From contig NZ_CP107917.1 in NCBI RefSeq assembly GCF_036014175.1, forward strand, positions 1,860,001-1,924,000: a DNA stretch of 64,000 nucleotides, in the 5' to 3' direction. The notes below the pieces were generated by a model. The model saw only the letters and a program-made list of their open reading frames with translations. It made no database searches and was not told the origin of the DNA. This document shows, piece after piece, positions 24,350-33,030 of this stretch (the stretch's first letter is position 1; each line of letters begins with the position of its first letter). Source of the DNA: Streptomyces sp. NBC_00443. Its GTDB lineage: Bacteria > Actinomycetota > Actinomycetes > Streptomycetales > Streptomycetaceae. The translations under genes and the position numbers were made by a program.

Positions 24350-24433
24350 ATGTCTGGAACTGGAATTGCCTTGGTGAGTCGGCGGCACGTCGACCTCGGC
24401 CGCATGTCCAGCGCCATCTGTCCGGTGCGCTGA
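24350..24433 (+). CDS. Cys-containing leader peptide of the sulfur-assimilation operon
   Basis: This 27-codon ORF encodes MSGTGIALV followed by SRRHVDLGRMSSAICPVR. The RRHVDLGR...SSAxC pattern matches the short putative leader peptides annotated upstream of sulfur-metabolism genes in many Streptomyces. The single Cys codon (TGT, 24419-24421) is four codons from the stop and lies just before a hairpin that overlaps the stop codon. This fits cysteine-responsive transcription attenuation. No Shine-Dalgarno is present; a -10-like box 6 nt upstream suggests a leaderless mRNA. The peptide itself probably has no function after synthesis (inference). Confidence 0.75.
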   Translation: MSGTGIALVSRRHVDLGRMSSAICPVR

Positions 24434-24470
24434 CAGCCTCGCAGCGCCCGACATCTCCCTCTTTTCGCTT
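24427..24470 (+). terminator. Candidate attenuator of the sulfur operon
   Basis: GCGCTG (24427-24432), a 9-nt loop, CAGCGC (24442-24447) is followed by a pyrimidine/T-rich tract (CCCTCTTTTCGCTTC). The left arm covers the end of the leader ORF, so a ribosome stalled on the Cys codon would prevent folding. This is in 24224-24561, which holds no larger gene. Confidence 0.5.
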
Positions 24471-24561
24471 CATTCCCGCGCAACGACGCGCTCCTATGCC
24501 CATGCGCCCGTACGCGCAGGTCAGAGCCGCATTCCCGCCTGTCCCGAAGGACGTAACCACC

Positions 24562-26259
24562 ATGGCCGCCACCCCGCAGAAGCCTGCCGCCGCGACTCCC
24601 CGCCGCAAGGTGAGCCGTCACCGCGGTGAGGGTCAGTGGGCGATGGGGCACCACACCCCGCTCAACGGCAACGAACAGTTCAAGAAGGACGACGACGGTC
24701 TCAATGTGCGGACACGCATTGAGACGATCTACTCGAAGCGCGGCTTCGACTCGATCGACCCCAACGACCTGCGCGGACGTATGCGCTGGTGGGGTCTGTA
24801 CACCCAGCGCAAGCCCGGGATCGACGGCGGCAAGACCGCGATCCTGGAGCCGGAGGAGCTGGACGACAAGTACTTCATGCTGCGCGTCCGGATCGACGGC
24901 GGCCGTCTCACCACGCGGCAGCTGCGGGTGATCGGCGAGATCTCGGAGGAGTTCGCGCGCGGCAGCGCGGACATCACCGACCGGCAGAACATCCAGCTGC
25001 ACTGGATCCGCATCGAGGACGTGCCGGAGATCTGGGACCGGCTGGAGGCCGTCGGTCTGTCCACCACCGAGGCCTGCGGCGACTGCCCGCGTGTCGTCAT
25101 CGGCTCGCCGGTCGCCGGTATCGCCGAGGACGAGATCATCGACGGCACCTGGGCGATCGACGAGATCCACGACCGCTACATCGGCAGCAAGGAATTCTCC
25201 AACCTGCCCCGCAAGTTCAAGACGGCGATCTCCGGTTCCCCGCTCCTCGACGTCGTCCACGAGATCAACGACGTGGCGTTCGTCGGTGTCGAGCACCCCG
25301 AGCACGGCCCCGGCTTCGACCTGTGGGTCGGCGGCGGCCTCTCCACCAACCCGAAGATCGGCGTCCGCCTCGGCGCCTGGGTGCCGCTGGAGGAGGTGCC
25401 GGAGGCCTGGGCGGGCGTGGTCGGCATCTTCCGGGACTACGGCTACCGGCGTCTGCGTACGCGCGCCCGTCTGAAGTTCCTGGTCGCCGACTGGGGCCCG
25501 GAGAAGTTCCGTCAGATCCTGGAGGACGACTACCTCGAGCGCAAGCTCGTCGACGGCCCCGCGCCGGCCGAGCCCACGGAGCGCTGGCGTGACCACGTCG
25601 GGGTGCACCGGCAGAAGGACGGCCGTTTCTACGTCGGTTTCGCGCCGCGCGTCGGCCGCGTCGACGGTGCCACGCTGACGAAGATCGCCGAGGTGGCGGA
25701 GGCGCACGGCTCCGGCCGGGTGCGGACCACCGTCGAACAGAAGATGATCGTCCTCGACGTCGAGGAAGCGCAGGTCGAGCCGCTGGTCGAGGCCCTGGAG
25801 GCACTGGACCTGACGGCCCGGCCGTCCGCCTTCCGGCGCGGCACCATGGCCTGCACCGGCATCGAGTACTGCAAGCTCGCCATCGTCGAGACCAAGGCGC
25901 GCGGCGCCGCCCTGATCGACGAGCTGGAGCGCCGGATCCCGGACTTCGACGAGCCGATCACCATCAACCTCAACGGCTGCCCGAACGCCTGCGCCCGTAT
26001 CCAGGTCGCGGACATCGGTCTCAAGGGGCAGCTGGTCCTGAACGACGAGGGCGAGCAGGTCGAGGGCTACCAGGTGCACCTCGGCGGCGCGCTCGGTCTG
26101 CAGGCCGGTTTCGGGCGCAAGGTGCGTGGCCTGAAGGTCACCTCGGACGAGCTGCCCGACTACGTCGAGCGGGTCCTCAAGCGCTTCCAGGACGAGCGCG
26201 AGGACGGCGAGCGCTTCGCCGCCTGGGTCACCCGCGCGTCCGAGGAGGCCCTCTCATGA
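24562..26259 (+). CDS. sir: Ferredoxin-dependent sulfite reductase
   Basis: This 565-aa siroheme/[4Fe-4S] enzyme reduces sulfite to sulfide. The cluster ligands are Cys431 and Cys437 (TMACTGIEYCKLA) with Cys473 and Cys477 (NGCPNAC). The two half-repeats with ferrodoxin-like folds and parachute motifs (GSADITDRQNIQLHWIR; GRVRTTVEQKMIVLD) are complete. The family is shared with nitrite reductase, but position at the head of a cys operon, with no nitrate genes, favours sulfite. GAAGGACG precedes the ATG. The stop overlaps the next start (ATGA), so translation is coupled. Confidence 0.92.
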   Translation: MAATPQKPAAATPRRKVSRHRGEGQWAMGHHTPLNGNEQFKKDDDGLNVRTRIETIYSKRGFDSIDPNDLRGRMRWWGLYTQRKPGIDGGKTAILEPEELDDKYFMLRVRIDGGRLTTRQLRVIGEISEEFARGSADITDRQNIQLHWIRIEDVPEIWDRLEAVGLSTTEACGDCPRVVIGSPVAGIAEDEIIDGTWAIDEIHDRYIGSKEFSNLPRKFKTAISGSPLLDVVHEINDVAFVGVEHPEHGPGFDLWVGGGLSTNPKIGVRLGAWVPLEEVPEAWAGVVGIFRDYGYRRLRTRARLKFLVADWGPEKFRQILEDDYLERKLVDGPAPAEPTERWRDHVGVHRQKDGRFYVGFAPRVGRVDGATLTKIAEVAEAHGSGRVRTTVEQKMIVLDVEEAQVEPLVEALEALDLTARPSAFRRGTMACTGIEYCKLAIVETKARGAALIDELERRIPDFDEPITINLNGCPNACARIQVADIGLKGQLVLNDEGEQVEGYQVHLGGALGLQAGFGRKVRGLKVTSDELPDYVERVLKRFQDEREDGERFAAWVTRASEEALS

Positions 26260-26444
26260 GCGAGCGGGCCGCCCCCTTCTACTGCCCCTACTGCGGCGAC
26301 GAGGACCTCCGGCCGAGTGAAGCCTTGGAGGGCAGCCACGGTGCATGGGAATGCGCGGCGTGCAACCGCGCATTCCAGTTGAAGTTCCTCGGGCTGCTCG
26401 CCCGGGGCCTTCAGCACAACGACGCAGGGGGCGAGGAGATATGA
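26256..26444 (+). CDS. Small zinc-ribbon-like protein inside the cys operon
   Basis: This 62-aa protein contains two CxxC pairs (FYCPYCGDEDL, Cys10/13, and WECAACNRAF, Cys33/36), spaced like a rubredoxin or zinc-ribbon knuckle. It is joined on both sides by 4-bp ATGA overlaps to sulfite reductase and cysH. Such small ORFs recur at this position in actinomycetes. Function is unproven: electron delivery or metal/cluster handling for one of the two neighbouring Fe-S reductases is plausible. Confidence 0.8.
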   Translation: MSERAAPFYCPYCGDEDLRPSEALEGSHGAWECAACNRAFQLKFLGLLARGLQHNDAGGEEI

Positions 26445-27151
26445 CCGCGATTCAGGAAGAGCGCACGACAGAGGATCTCAAGGCGCTCGCCGAGCAGGCG
26501 GGCCGTGATCTGGAGGACGCCTCCGCGCTGGAGATCCTCCAGTGGGCCGCCGGTACCTTCGGCAAGCGCTTCTGTGTGACCTCCTCGATGGAGGACGCGG
26601 TGGTCGCCCACCTCGCCTCCCGCGCGATGCCCGGCGTCGACGTCGTGTTCCTGGACACCGGCTACCACTTCGAGGAGACCATCGGCACCCGCGACGCGGT
26701 CGAGGCCGTGATGGACGTCAACGTCATCACGCTCACCCCTCGCCAGACGGTCGCCGAGCAGGACGCGCAGTACGGGCCCAAGCTGCACGACCGCGACCCC
26801 GACCTGTGCTGCAAGCTGCGCAAGGTCGAGCCGCTGGAGCGGGGCCTGAAGGGCTATCTGGCCTGGGCGACGGGGCTGCGCCGCGACGAGTCGCCGAGCC
26901 GGGCGAACACCCCGGTCGTCGGCTGGGACGACAAGCGCCAGAAGGTGAAGGTCTCCCCGATCGCCCGCTGGACCCAGGACGACGTGGACGCGTATGTCAC
27001 CGAACACGGTGTCCTGACCAACCCGCTGCTGATGGACGGTTACGCCTCGGTCGGATGCGCCCCCTGCACCCGCCGGGTGCTGCAGGGCGAGGACGCGCGC
27101 TCCGGCCGCTGGGCGGGCAGCGCCAAGACCGAGTGCGGGCTGCACGGCTGA
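26441..27151 (+). CDS. cysH: Assimilatory adenylylsulfate (APS/PAPS) reductase
   Basis: This 236-aa enzyme reduces activated sulfate to sulfite with thioredoxin. The PP-loop-like N-terminal region (FCVTSSMEDAVVAHL) precedes Cys123-Cys124 and Cys206/Cys209 (GCAPCT), the ligand set of [4Fe-4S]-containing APS reductases. ECGLH (Cys232) supplies the catalytic cysteine. The presence of the cluster cysteines argues that APS, not PAPS, is the main substrate. Overlaps the zinc-ribbon gene by ATGA. Confidence 0.92.
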   Translation: MTAIQEERTTEDLKALAEQAGRDLEDASALEILQWAAGTFGKRFCVTSSMEDAVVAHLASRAMPGVDVVFLDTGYHFEETIGTRDAVEAVMDVNVITLTPRQTVAEQDAQYGPKLHDRDPDLCCKLRKVEPLERGLKGYLAWATGLRRDESPSRANTPVVGWDDKRQKVKVSPIARWTQDDVDAYVTEHGVLTNPLLMDGYASVGCAPCTRRVLQGEDARSGRWAGSAKTECGLHG

Positions 27152-27196
27152 CCCATGACTGAGCTTTCTACGTTTCCTGCGAGTGGGGAGAACCAC

Positions 27197-27733
27197 GTGA
27201 CGAGCGGAGCCACCGTCTGGCTCACGGGTCTGCCGAGCGCCGGCAAGACCACCATCGCCTACGAACTGGCCGGCCGGCTCCGCGCGGAGGGCCACCGCGT
27301 CGAGGTGCTCGACGGCGACGAGATCCGCGAGTTCATCTCGGCGGGCCTCGGCTTCAGCCGCGAGGACCGGCACACCAACGTGCAGCGCATCGGCTTTGTG
27401 GCCGAACTGCTCGCGCGTAACGGCGTGAAGGCGCTCGTCCCGGTGATCGCGCCCTACGCCGACAGCCGCGAGGCGGTGCGCAAGCGCCACCAGGAGGGCG
27501 GGACGCCGTACCTGGAGGTGCATGTGGCCACTCCGGTCGACGTGTGCTCCGTACGCGATGTGAAGGGGCTGTACGCCAAGCAGGCGGCGGGCGAGCTGAG
27601 TGGCCTGACCGGGGTCGACGACCCGTACGAGGCACCCGAGTCGCCCGATCTGCGCATCGAGTCCCAGAACCAGACCGTCCAGGAATCCGCGGGCGCGGTC
27701 CGCGCGCTGCTCACCGAGAGGGGACTGGCATGA
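27197..27733 (+). CDS. cysC: Adenylylsulfate kinase
   Basis: This 178-aa P-loop kinase phosphorylates APS to PAPS. Walker A is GLPSAGKTT near the N-terminus, followed by the APS-binding DGDEIREF, GFSREDRHTNVQRIG and a KGLYAKQAAGE lid. GTG 27197 is preferred because GGGGAG lies 6 nt upstream and the P-loop begins at the usual distance. ATG 27155, in frame and 3 bp after cysH, is the alternative (192 aa). If CysH uses APS directly, PAPS from this enzyme would serve sulfotransferases; both branches can coexist. Confidence 0.9.
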   Translation: MTSGATVWLTGLPSAGKTTIAYELAGRLRAEGHRVEVLDGDEIREFISAGLGFSREDRHTNVQRIGFVAELLARNGVKALVPVIAPYADSREAVRKRHQEGGTPYLEVHVATPVDVCSVRDVKGLYAKQAAGELSGLTGVDDPYEAPESPDLRIESQNQTVQESAGAVRALLTERGLA

Positions 27734-28677
27734 CGACGACCGTAGCCACGGTCAAGGGAGGCGAGGACGGTACGGACTCCCCGTACGCCCTCTCCCACCT
27801 GGACGCGCTGGAGTCCGAGGCCGTCCACATCTTCCGTGAGGTGGCGGGGGAGTTCGAGCGGCCGGTGATCCTGTTCTCCGGCGGCAAGGACTCCATCGTC
27901 ATGCTGCACCTGGCGCTGAAGGCATTCGCTCCCGCGGCGATCCCGTTCACGCTGCTGCATGTCGACACCGGGCACAACTTCCCCGAGGTCATCGAGTACC
28001 GCGACCGCACGGTCGAGAAGCACAACCTGCGGCTGCACGTCGCGTCGGTGCAGGACTACATCGACCGGGGTGCGCTCAAGGAGCGCCCGGACGGCACCCA
28101 CAACCCGCTGCAGACGGTGCCGCTGACGGAGAAGATCCAGAGCGAGAGGTTCGACGCAGTCTTCGGCGGCGGACGCCGGGACGAGGAGAAGGCACGGGCC
28201 AAGGAGCGGGTGTTCAGCCTGCGGGACGAGTTCTCGCAGTGGGACCCGCGCCGCCAGCGGCCCGAGCTGTGGAACCTCTACAACGGCCGCCACGCGCCCG
28301 GCGAACACGTGCGCGTGTTCCCGCTGTCCAACTGGACCGAACTGGACGTGTGGCAGTACATCGCCCGCGAGGGCATCGAGCTGCCGGACATCTACTTCGC
28401 GCACGAGCGTGACGTGTTCGCCCGCAACGGCATGTGGCTGACGGCCGGCGAGTGGGGCGGGCCCAAGGACGGCGAGACCGTCGAGAAGCGGCTCATCCGC
28501 TACCGCACCGTCGGCGACATGTCCTGCACGGGCGCCGTGGATTCGGACGCGGTGACCCTGGAGCAGGTCATCACCGAGATCGCCGCGTCCCGGCTCACCG
28601 AGCGCGGCGCCACCCGCGCCGACGACAAGATGTCCGAGGCCGCGATGGAAGACCGTAAGCGCGAGGGGTACTTCTAA
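27730..28677 (+). CDS. cysD: Sulfate adenylyltransferase small subunit
   Basis: This 315-aa catalytic subunit of ATP sulfurylase makes APS from ATP and sulfate. The PP-loop pyrophosphatase motif is VILFSGGKDSIVML, and FGGGRRDEEKARAKER and MSCTGAVDSDA match the CysD family to the end. It works with CysN, encoded immediately downstream (2-bp gap), and overlaps cysC by ATGA. Confidence 0.95.
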   Translation: MTTTVATVKGGEDGTDSPYALSHLDALESEAVHIFREVAGEFERPVILFSGGKDSIVMLHLALKAFAPAAIPFTLLHVDTGHNFPEVIEYRDRTVEKHNLRLHVASVQDYIDRGALKERPDGTHNPLQTVPLTEKIQSERFDAVFGGGRRDEEKARAKERVFSLRDEFSQWDPRRQRPELWNLYNGRHAPGEHVRVFPLSNWTELDVWQYIAREGIELPDIYFAHERDVFARNGMWLTAGEWGGPKDGETVEKRLIRYRTVGDMSCTGAVDSDAVTLEQVITEIAASRLTERGATRADDKMSEAAMEDRKREGYF

Positions 28678-28679
28678 GC

Positions 28680-30014
28680 ATGAGCACGATCACGACCGAG
28701 GAGCTCTCGGCCACCACCCTGCTGCGGTTCGCGACGGCCGGTTCCGTCGACGACGGCAAGTCGACGCTGGTGGGCCGGCTGCTGCACGACTCCAAGTCGG
28801 TGCTGACCGACCAGTTGGAGGCCGTGGAGCACGCCTCCCGCAACCGCGGCCAGGACGCCCCCGACCTCGCACTGCTCACCGACGGCCTCCGCGCCGAGCG
28901 GGAGCAGGGCATCACCATCGACGTGGCCTACCGCTACTTCGCCACCCCGCGGCGCCGGTTCATCCTCGCCGACACCCCCGGCCACGTGCAGTACACCCGC
29001 AACATGGTCACGGGCGCGTCGACGGCGGAGCTGACGGTGATCCTGGTCGACGCCCGTAACGGTGTCGTCGAGCAGACCCGCCGGCACGCCGCGATCGCCG
29101 CGCTGCTGCGGGTGCCGCACGTCGTGCTCGCCGTGAACAAGATGGACCTGGTCGACTACCAGGAGCCCGTGTTCGCCGCGATCGCCGAGGAGTTCACGGC
29201 GTACGCGCTCGAGCTGGGTGTCCCGGAGATCACCGCGATCCCGATCTCGGCGCTGGCCGGCGACAACGTGGTGGACCCGTCCGCGAACATGGACTGGTAC
29301 GGCGGCCCGACCTTCCTGGAGCACCTCGAGACGGTGCCGGTCACCCACGACCTGAGCCACTGCCACGCGCGACTGCCCGTGCAGTACGTGATCCGGCCGC
29401 AGAGCGCCGAGCACCCCGACTACCGCGGCTACGCCGGGCAGATCGCCGCCGGTTCGTTCCGGGTCGGCGAGTCGGTGACGGTGCTGCCGTCGGGCCGTAA
29501 GTCGAAGATCTCCGGTATCGACCTGCTGGGCGAGCCCGTCGACATCGCCTGGACCACCCAGTCGGTGACCCTCCTGCTGGAGGACGACATCGACATCTCG
29601 CGCGGTGACCTGATCGTGCCGGCCAAGGACGCGCCCGCGACCACGCAGGACATCGAGGCCACCGTCTGCCATGTCGCCGACGCCGCACTGACCGTCGGCC
29701 ACCGGGTGCTGCTCAAGCACGGCACCCGCACGGTCAAGGCGATCGTCAAGGACATCCCGTCCCGGCTCACCCTCGACGACCTGTCCCTGCACCCGCACCC
29801 CGGGCAGCTCGTCGCCAACGACATCGGCCGCGTCAAGATCCGCACCGCCGAGCCGCTGCCCGTCGACTCCTACGCCGACTCCCGCCGCACCGGCTCGTTC
29901 ATCCTGATCGACCCCAGCGACGGCACGACGTTGACCGCGGGCATGGTCGGCGAGTCGTTCGCCGCGCCGGAGCCGGTCAAGGACGAGGCCGACGACGACG
30001 GGTGGGACTTCTGA
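28680..30014 (+). CDS. cysN: Sulfate adenylyltransferase large (GTPase) subunit
   Basis: This 444-aa GTPase powers APS synthesis by CysD. G1 is GSVDDGKSTLVGRLL (about residues 21-35), G3 is DTPGHVQYT, and G4 is NKMDL. EF-Tu-like beta-barrel domains follow. There is no fused C-terminal APS-kinase domain, consistent with the separate cysC. Confidence 0.95.
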   Translation: MSTITTEELSATTLLRFATAGSVDDGKSTLVGRLLHDSKSVLTDQLEAVEHASRNRGQDAPDLALLTDGLRAEREQGITIDVAYRYFATPRRRFILADTPGHVQYTRNMVTGASTAELTVILVDARNGVVEQTRRHAAIAALLRVPHVVLAVNKMDLVDYQEPVFAAIAEEFTAYALELGVPEITAIPISALAGDNVVDPSANMDWYGGPTFLEHLETVPVTHDLSHCHARLPVQYVIRPQSAEHPDYRGYAGQIAAGSFRVGESVTVLPSGRKSKISGIDLLGEPVDIAWTTQSVTLLLEDDIDISRGDLIVPAKDAPATTQDIEATVCHVADAALTVGHRVLLKHGTRTVKAIVKDIPSRLTLDDLSLHPHPGQLVANDIGRVKIRTAEPLPVDSYADSRRTGSFILIDPSDGTTLTAGMVGESFAAPEPVKDEADDDGWDF

Positions 30015-30015
30015 C

Positions 30016-30120
30016 ATGAAGCCCCTCGACTACTTCTCCACGTTCGCGAAGGAGGGCGGCCGCGTCGGCAGCGGCGCCCTCGGGAGCGGGCAGGGCGGAG
30101 TGCCGCGATGTGTGCGCTGA
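30016..30120 (+). other. Short ORF between cysN and the transporter
   Basis: A 34-codon frame starts 2 bp after the cysN stop (MKPLDYFSTFAKEGG...). It could be a small peptide gene or chance reading; codon use is ordinary and no family is recognised. Confidence 0.25.
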
Positions 30121-30182
30121 CCTGCGTGCACCATATGCGCGCCGCTCCGGACGAACCTGCCGACCCCCCGGCCACGACCTGA
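30108..30182 (+). other. Cys-rich short ORF, possible leader of the ABC transporter genes
   Basis: A 24-codon ORF begins MCALTCVHH, with Cys codons at positions 2 and 6. It has a GGCGGAG Shine-Dalgarno 7 nt upstream and lies directly before the substrate-binding protein gene. Two early Cys codons suit a cysteine sensor. A weak CCCGGC/GCCGGG pair (30167-30172 and 30196-30201) spans its end. This is a suggestion only. Confidence 0.35.
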
Positions 30183-30222
30183 TACGGGCGTGAGCGCCGG
30201 GCCACCGAGAGGAACACCTCCC

Positions 30223-31323
30223 GTGCCTGCCACCCCCGCCCTGCGACGGACCCTCGCCGCCCTGGCCACGCTACCGCTGCTGGCCCTCGCGGCCTGCGGC
30301 TACGGCTCGCAGGCCAAGGAGAACACCGAGCAGGCCATCGCGGGGGCGCCCAAGGTCGACGGCCTGGACTCGGTGAAGATCGGCTACTTCGGGAACCTCA
30401 CCCACGCCACCGCGCTGGTGGGCCGGCACGAGGGGCTGTTCCAGAAGGAGCTGGGCGGCACGACGGCTCAGTACTCCACGTTCAACGCCGGCCCCTCCGA
30501 GATCGAGGCGCTGAACTCCGGCTCCATCGACATCGGCTGGATCGGCCCGAGCCCCGCGATCAACGGCTACATCAAGTCGGGCGGGAAGAACCTGCGGGTC
30601 ATCTCCGGGTCGGCCTCCGGCGGGGTGAAGCTCGTGGTCGACCCCGAGAAGGTCAAGTCCCTGAAGGACGTCAAGGGCAAGAAGATCGCGACGCCGCAGC
30701 TCGGCAACACGCAGGATGTCGCGTTCCTCAACTGGATCTCCGAGCAGGGCTGGCAGGTCGACGCGGAGAGCGGTCAGGGTGACGTCTCCGTCGTCCGCAC
30801 CGACAACAAGATCACACCGGACGCGTACAAGTCCGGCTCGATCGACGGCGCGTGGGTGCCCGAGCCGACCGCGTCCAAGCTGGTCGCCGAGGGCGGCAAG
30901 GTGCTCCTTGACGAGGCCGACCTGTGGCCCGACAAGAAGTTCGTGATCACGAACGTGATCGTGTCGCAGAGCTTCCTGAAGGAGCACCCGAAGGCCGTGG
31001 AGGCCGTCCTGCGCGCCTCGGTGAAGGCGAACAAGTGGATCGACGCGAACCCGGACAAGGCGAAGACCGCGGCGAACGCGCAGCTCAAGGCCGACACCGG
31101 CAAGCCGCTGCCCACCGACGTGCTGGACCCGGCGTGGCAGTCCATCCAGGTCACCGACGACCCGCTCGCCGCCACGCTGAACACCGAGGCCCAGCACGCG
31201 GTCAAGGCGGGTCTGCTGCAGCAGCCGGACCTGACCGGCATCTACGACCTGGCCCCACTGAACAAGGTCCTCAAGGCCGAGGGCGAACCCGAAGTCGACG
31301 ACGCCGGCCTCGGCGTCAAGTAA
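30223..31323 (+). CDS. ssuA: Sulfonate/sulfate-ester ABC transporter, substrate-binding lipoprotein
   Basis: This 366-aa lipoprotein has a lipobox LLALAACG and an NMT1/SsuA-type solute-binding fold (VKIGYFGNLTHATALVGRHEG, GSIDIGWIGPSPAINGYIKSG, GAWVPEPTASKLV). It captures aliphatic sulfonates or related sulfur compounds at the cell surface. GTG 30223 is chosen because GAGAGGA is 9 nt upstream and it gives a normal signal; a GTG at 30190 would add 11 residues before it. Substrate choice is inferred from the cys operon context. Confidence 0.85.
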   Translation: MPATPALRRTLAALATLPLLALAACGYGSQAKENTEQAIAGAPKVDGLDSVKIGYFGNLTHATALVGRHEGLFQKELGGTTAQYSTFNAGPSEIEALNSGSIDIGWIGPSPAINGYIKSGGKNLRVISGSASGGVKLVVDPEKVKSLKDVKGKKIATPQLGNTQDVAFLNWISEQGWQVDAESGQGDVSVVRTDNKITPDAYKSGSIDGAWVPEPTASKLVAEGGKVLLDEADLWPDKKFVITNVIVSQSFLKEHPKAVEAVLRASVKANKWIDANPDKAKTAANAQLKADTGKPLPTDVLDPAWQSIQVTDDPLAATLNTEAQHAVKAGLLQQPDLTGIYDLAPLNKVLKAEGEPEVDDAGLGVK

Positions 31324-31359
31324 CCACCGCACCCGATGAGTTCACAGGAGGTGACGACC

Positions 31360-32148
31360 ATGGCAACCGCCCTCGCCAAGGCCCCCGACACGGTTACGTC
31401 CGTGGAGCACGCCGCGCGTATCGAGCATGTCTCGAAGTCCTTCGCCGGCCCCGCCGGGCAGCAGCTCGTCCTCGACGACATCACGCTCGATGTCGCACCC
31501 GGCGAGTTCGTCACCCTCCTCGGGGCATCCGGCTGCGGCAAGTCGACGCTGCTCAACCTCGTCGCCGGTCTGGACAAGCCCAGCGCGGGCGGCATCACGA
31601 CCGACGGCCGCCCGGCGCTGATGTTCCAGGAGCACGCGCTCTTCCCGTGGCTGACCGCGGGCAAGAACATCGAACTCGCCCTCAAGCTCAGGGGCGTACC
31701 CAAGAACGAGCGCCGCGAGCGCGCCGGGGAACTCCTCGAACTCGTCCGCCTCAAGGGCGCGCACGGCAAGAGGGTGCACGAGCTGTCCGGCGGTATGCGC
31801 CAGCGCGTGGCCCTGGCCCGTGCGCTCGCCCAGGACAGCAAGCTGCTGCTGATGGACGAGCCGTTCGCCGCACTGGACGCCATCACCCGTGACGTCCTGC
31901 ATGACGAGCTGACCCGCATCTGGCGCGAGACGCAGGTCTCCGTCCTGTTCGTCACGCACAACGTGCGCGAGGCGGTCCGCCTGGCCCAGCGTGTGGTGCT
32001 GCTGTCCTCGCGGCCCGGCCGGATCGCGCGGGAGTGGACGGTGGACATTCCGCATCCGCGTCGTATCGAGGACACCGCGGTCGCCGAGCTGTCCGTCGAG
32101 ATCACCGAAGAACTGCGTGGGGAGATCCGCCGCCATGGCCAGCACTGA
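31360..32148 (+). CDS. ssuB: Sulfonate-type ABC transporter ATPase
   Basis: This 262-aa ATPase subunit has Walker A GASGCGKST, Q-loop (PALMFQEHALFPW), signature LSGGMRQR and Walker B LLLMDEPF. AGGAGGTG lies 6 nt before ATG 31360, which is preferred over an ATG 24 bp upstream. Its last 14 bp overlap the permease gene. Confidence 0.9.
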   Translation: MATALAKAPDTVTSVEHAARIEHVSKSFAGPAGQQLVLDDITLDVAPGEFVTLLGASGCGKSTLLNLVAGLDKPSAGGITTDGRPALMFQEHALFPWLTAGKNIELALKLRGVPKNERRERAGELLELVRLKGAHGKRVHELSGGMRQRVALARALAQDSKLLLMDEPFAALDAITRDVLHDELTRIWRETQVSVLFVTHNVREAVRLAQRVVLLSSRPGRIAREWTVDIPHPRRIEDTAVAELSVEITEELRGEIRRHGQH

Positions 32149-33025
32149 CACCACAGCCAAGGACGGCAACGATCTCGCCGGACTCGAAGCCGGCCTGGAC
32201 GCCCTGGAGACGGTCCAGACGGGACGGATGCCGTTCCGGAAGACCCTGACGCAGAAGATCCTGCCGCCCGTCGCCGCCGTCGCCCTGGTGCTGGTGGTCT
32301 GGCAACTGCTGATCTCCACCGGCATCGCCGACGACCCGACGAAGCTGCCCTCACCGTCCGACGTGTGGGGCGAGCTGCGTGAGGCGTGGCTTCAGGGCAC
32401 CCTCCACGAGTACATCTGGACGTCCGTCTCACGCGGCCTGCTCGGCTTCCTGCTCGCCCTCGCGATCGGCACGCCGCTCGGTCTGCTGGTGGCCCGGGTG
32501 CGGTTCGTGCGGGCGGCGATAGGGCCGATCCTGTCCGGTCTGCAGTCCCTCCCCTCGGTCGCCTGGGTACCGCCCGCGGTGATCTGGCTGGGCCTGAACG
32601 ACAAGATGATGTTCGCGGTGATCCTGCTCGGCGCGGTCCCCTCCATCGCCAACGGCCTCGTCTCTGGCGTCGACCAGGTGCCGCCGCTGTTCCTGCGCGC
32701 GGGCCGCACACTGGGCGCCACCGGGCTCAAGCACACCTGGCACATCGTGATGCCGGCCGCGCTGCCCGGCTACCTGGCCGGCCTGAAGCAGGGCTGGGCC
32801 TTCTCCTGGCGGTCACTCATGGCCGCGGAGATCATCGCCTCCTCCCCCGACCTCGGAGTGGGGCTGGGCCAGCTGCTGGAGAACGGCCGCAACACCAGCT
32901 CCATGTCCATGGTCTTCTTCGCCATCCTCCTCATCCTGATCGTCGGCATCGCCATCGACCTGCTCATCTTCAGCCCCCTGGAGCGGTCGGTCCTGCGCAG
33001 CCGCGGTCTGCTGCCAAGGAGCTGA
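32135..33025 (+). CDS. ssuC: Sulfonate-type ABC transporter permease
   Basis: This 296-aa integral membrane subunit of the BPD type has a cytoplasmic N-terminus of about 40 residues, then six or so helices (ILPPVAAVALVLVVWQLLI; GLLGFLLALAIGTPLGLLV). The coupling EAA-like loop is RTLGATGLKHTWHIVMPAAL. It completes the SsuABC transporter and starts inside ssuB. Confidence 0.88.
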   Translation: MASTDTTAKDGNDLAGLEAGLDALETVQTGRMPFRKTLTQKILPPVAAVALVLVVWQLLISTGIADDPTKLPSPSDVWGELREAWLQGTLHEYIWTSVSRGLLGFLLALAIGTPLGLLVARVRFVRAAIGPILSGLQSLPSVAWVPPAVIWLGLNDKMMFAVILLGAVPSIANGLVSGVDQVPPLFLRAGRTLGATGLKHTWHIVMPAALPGYLAGLKQGWAFSWRSLMAAEIIASSPDLGVGLGQLLENGRNTSSMSMVFFAILLILIVGIAIDLLIFSPLERSVLRSRGLLPRS

Positions 33026-33030
33026 CGCCT

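Noticed and set aside
24480..24561. Tandem ATGs (24496, 24502) between attenuator and sir as a second leader
   Set aside because: No stop-terminated Cys-rich peptide follows; the first frame continues without features and lacks a Shine-Dalgarno.
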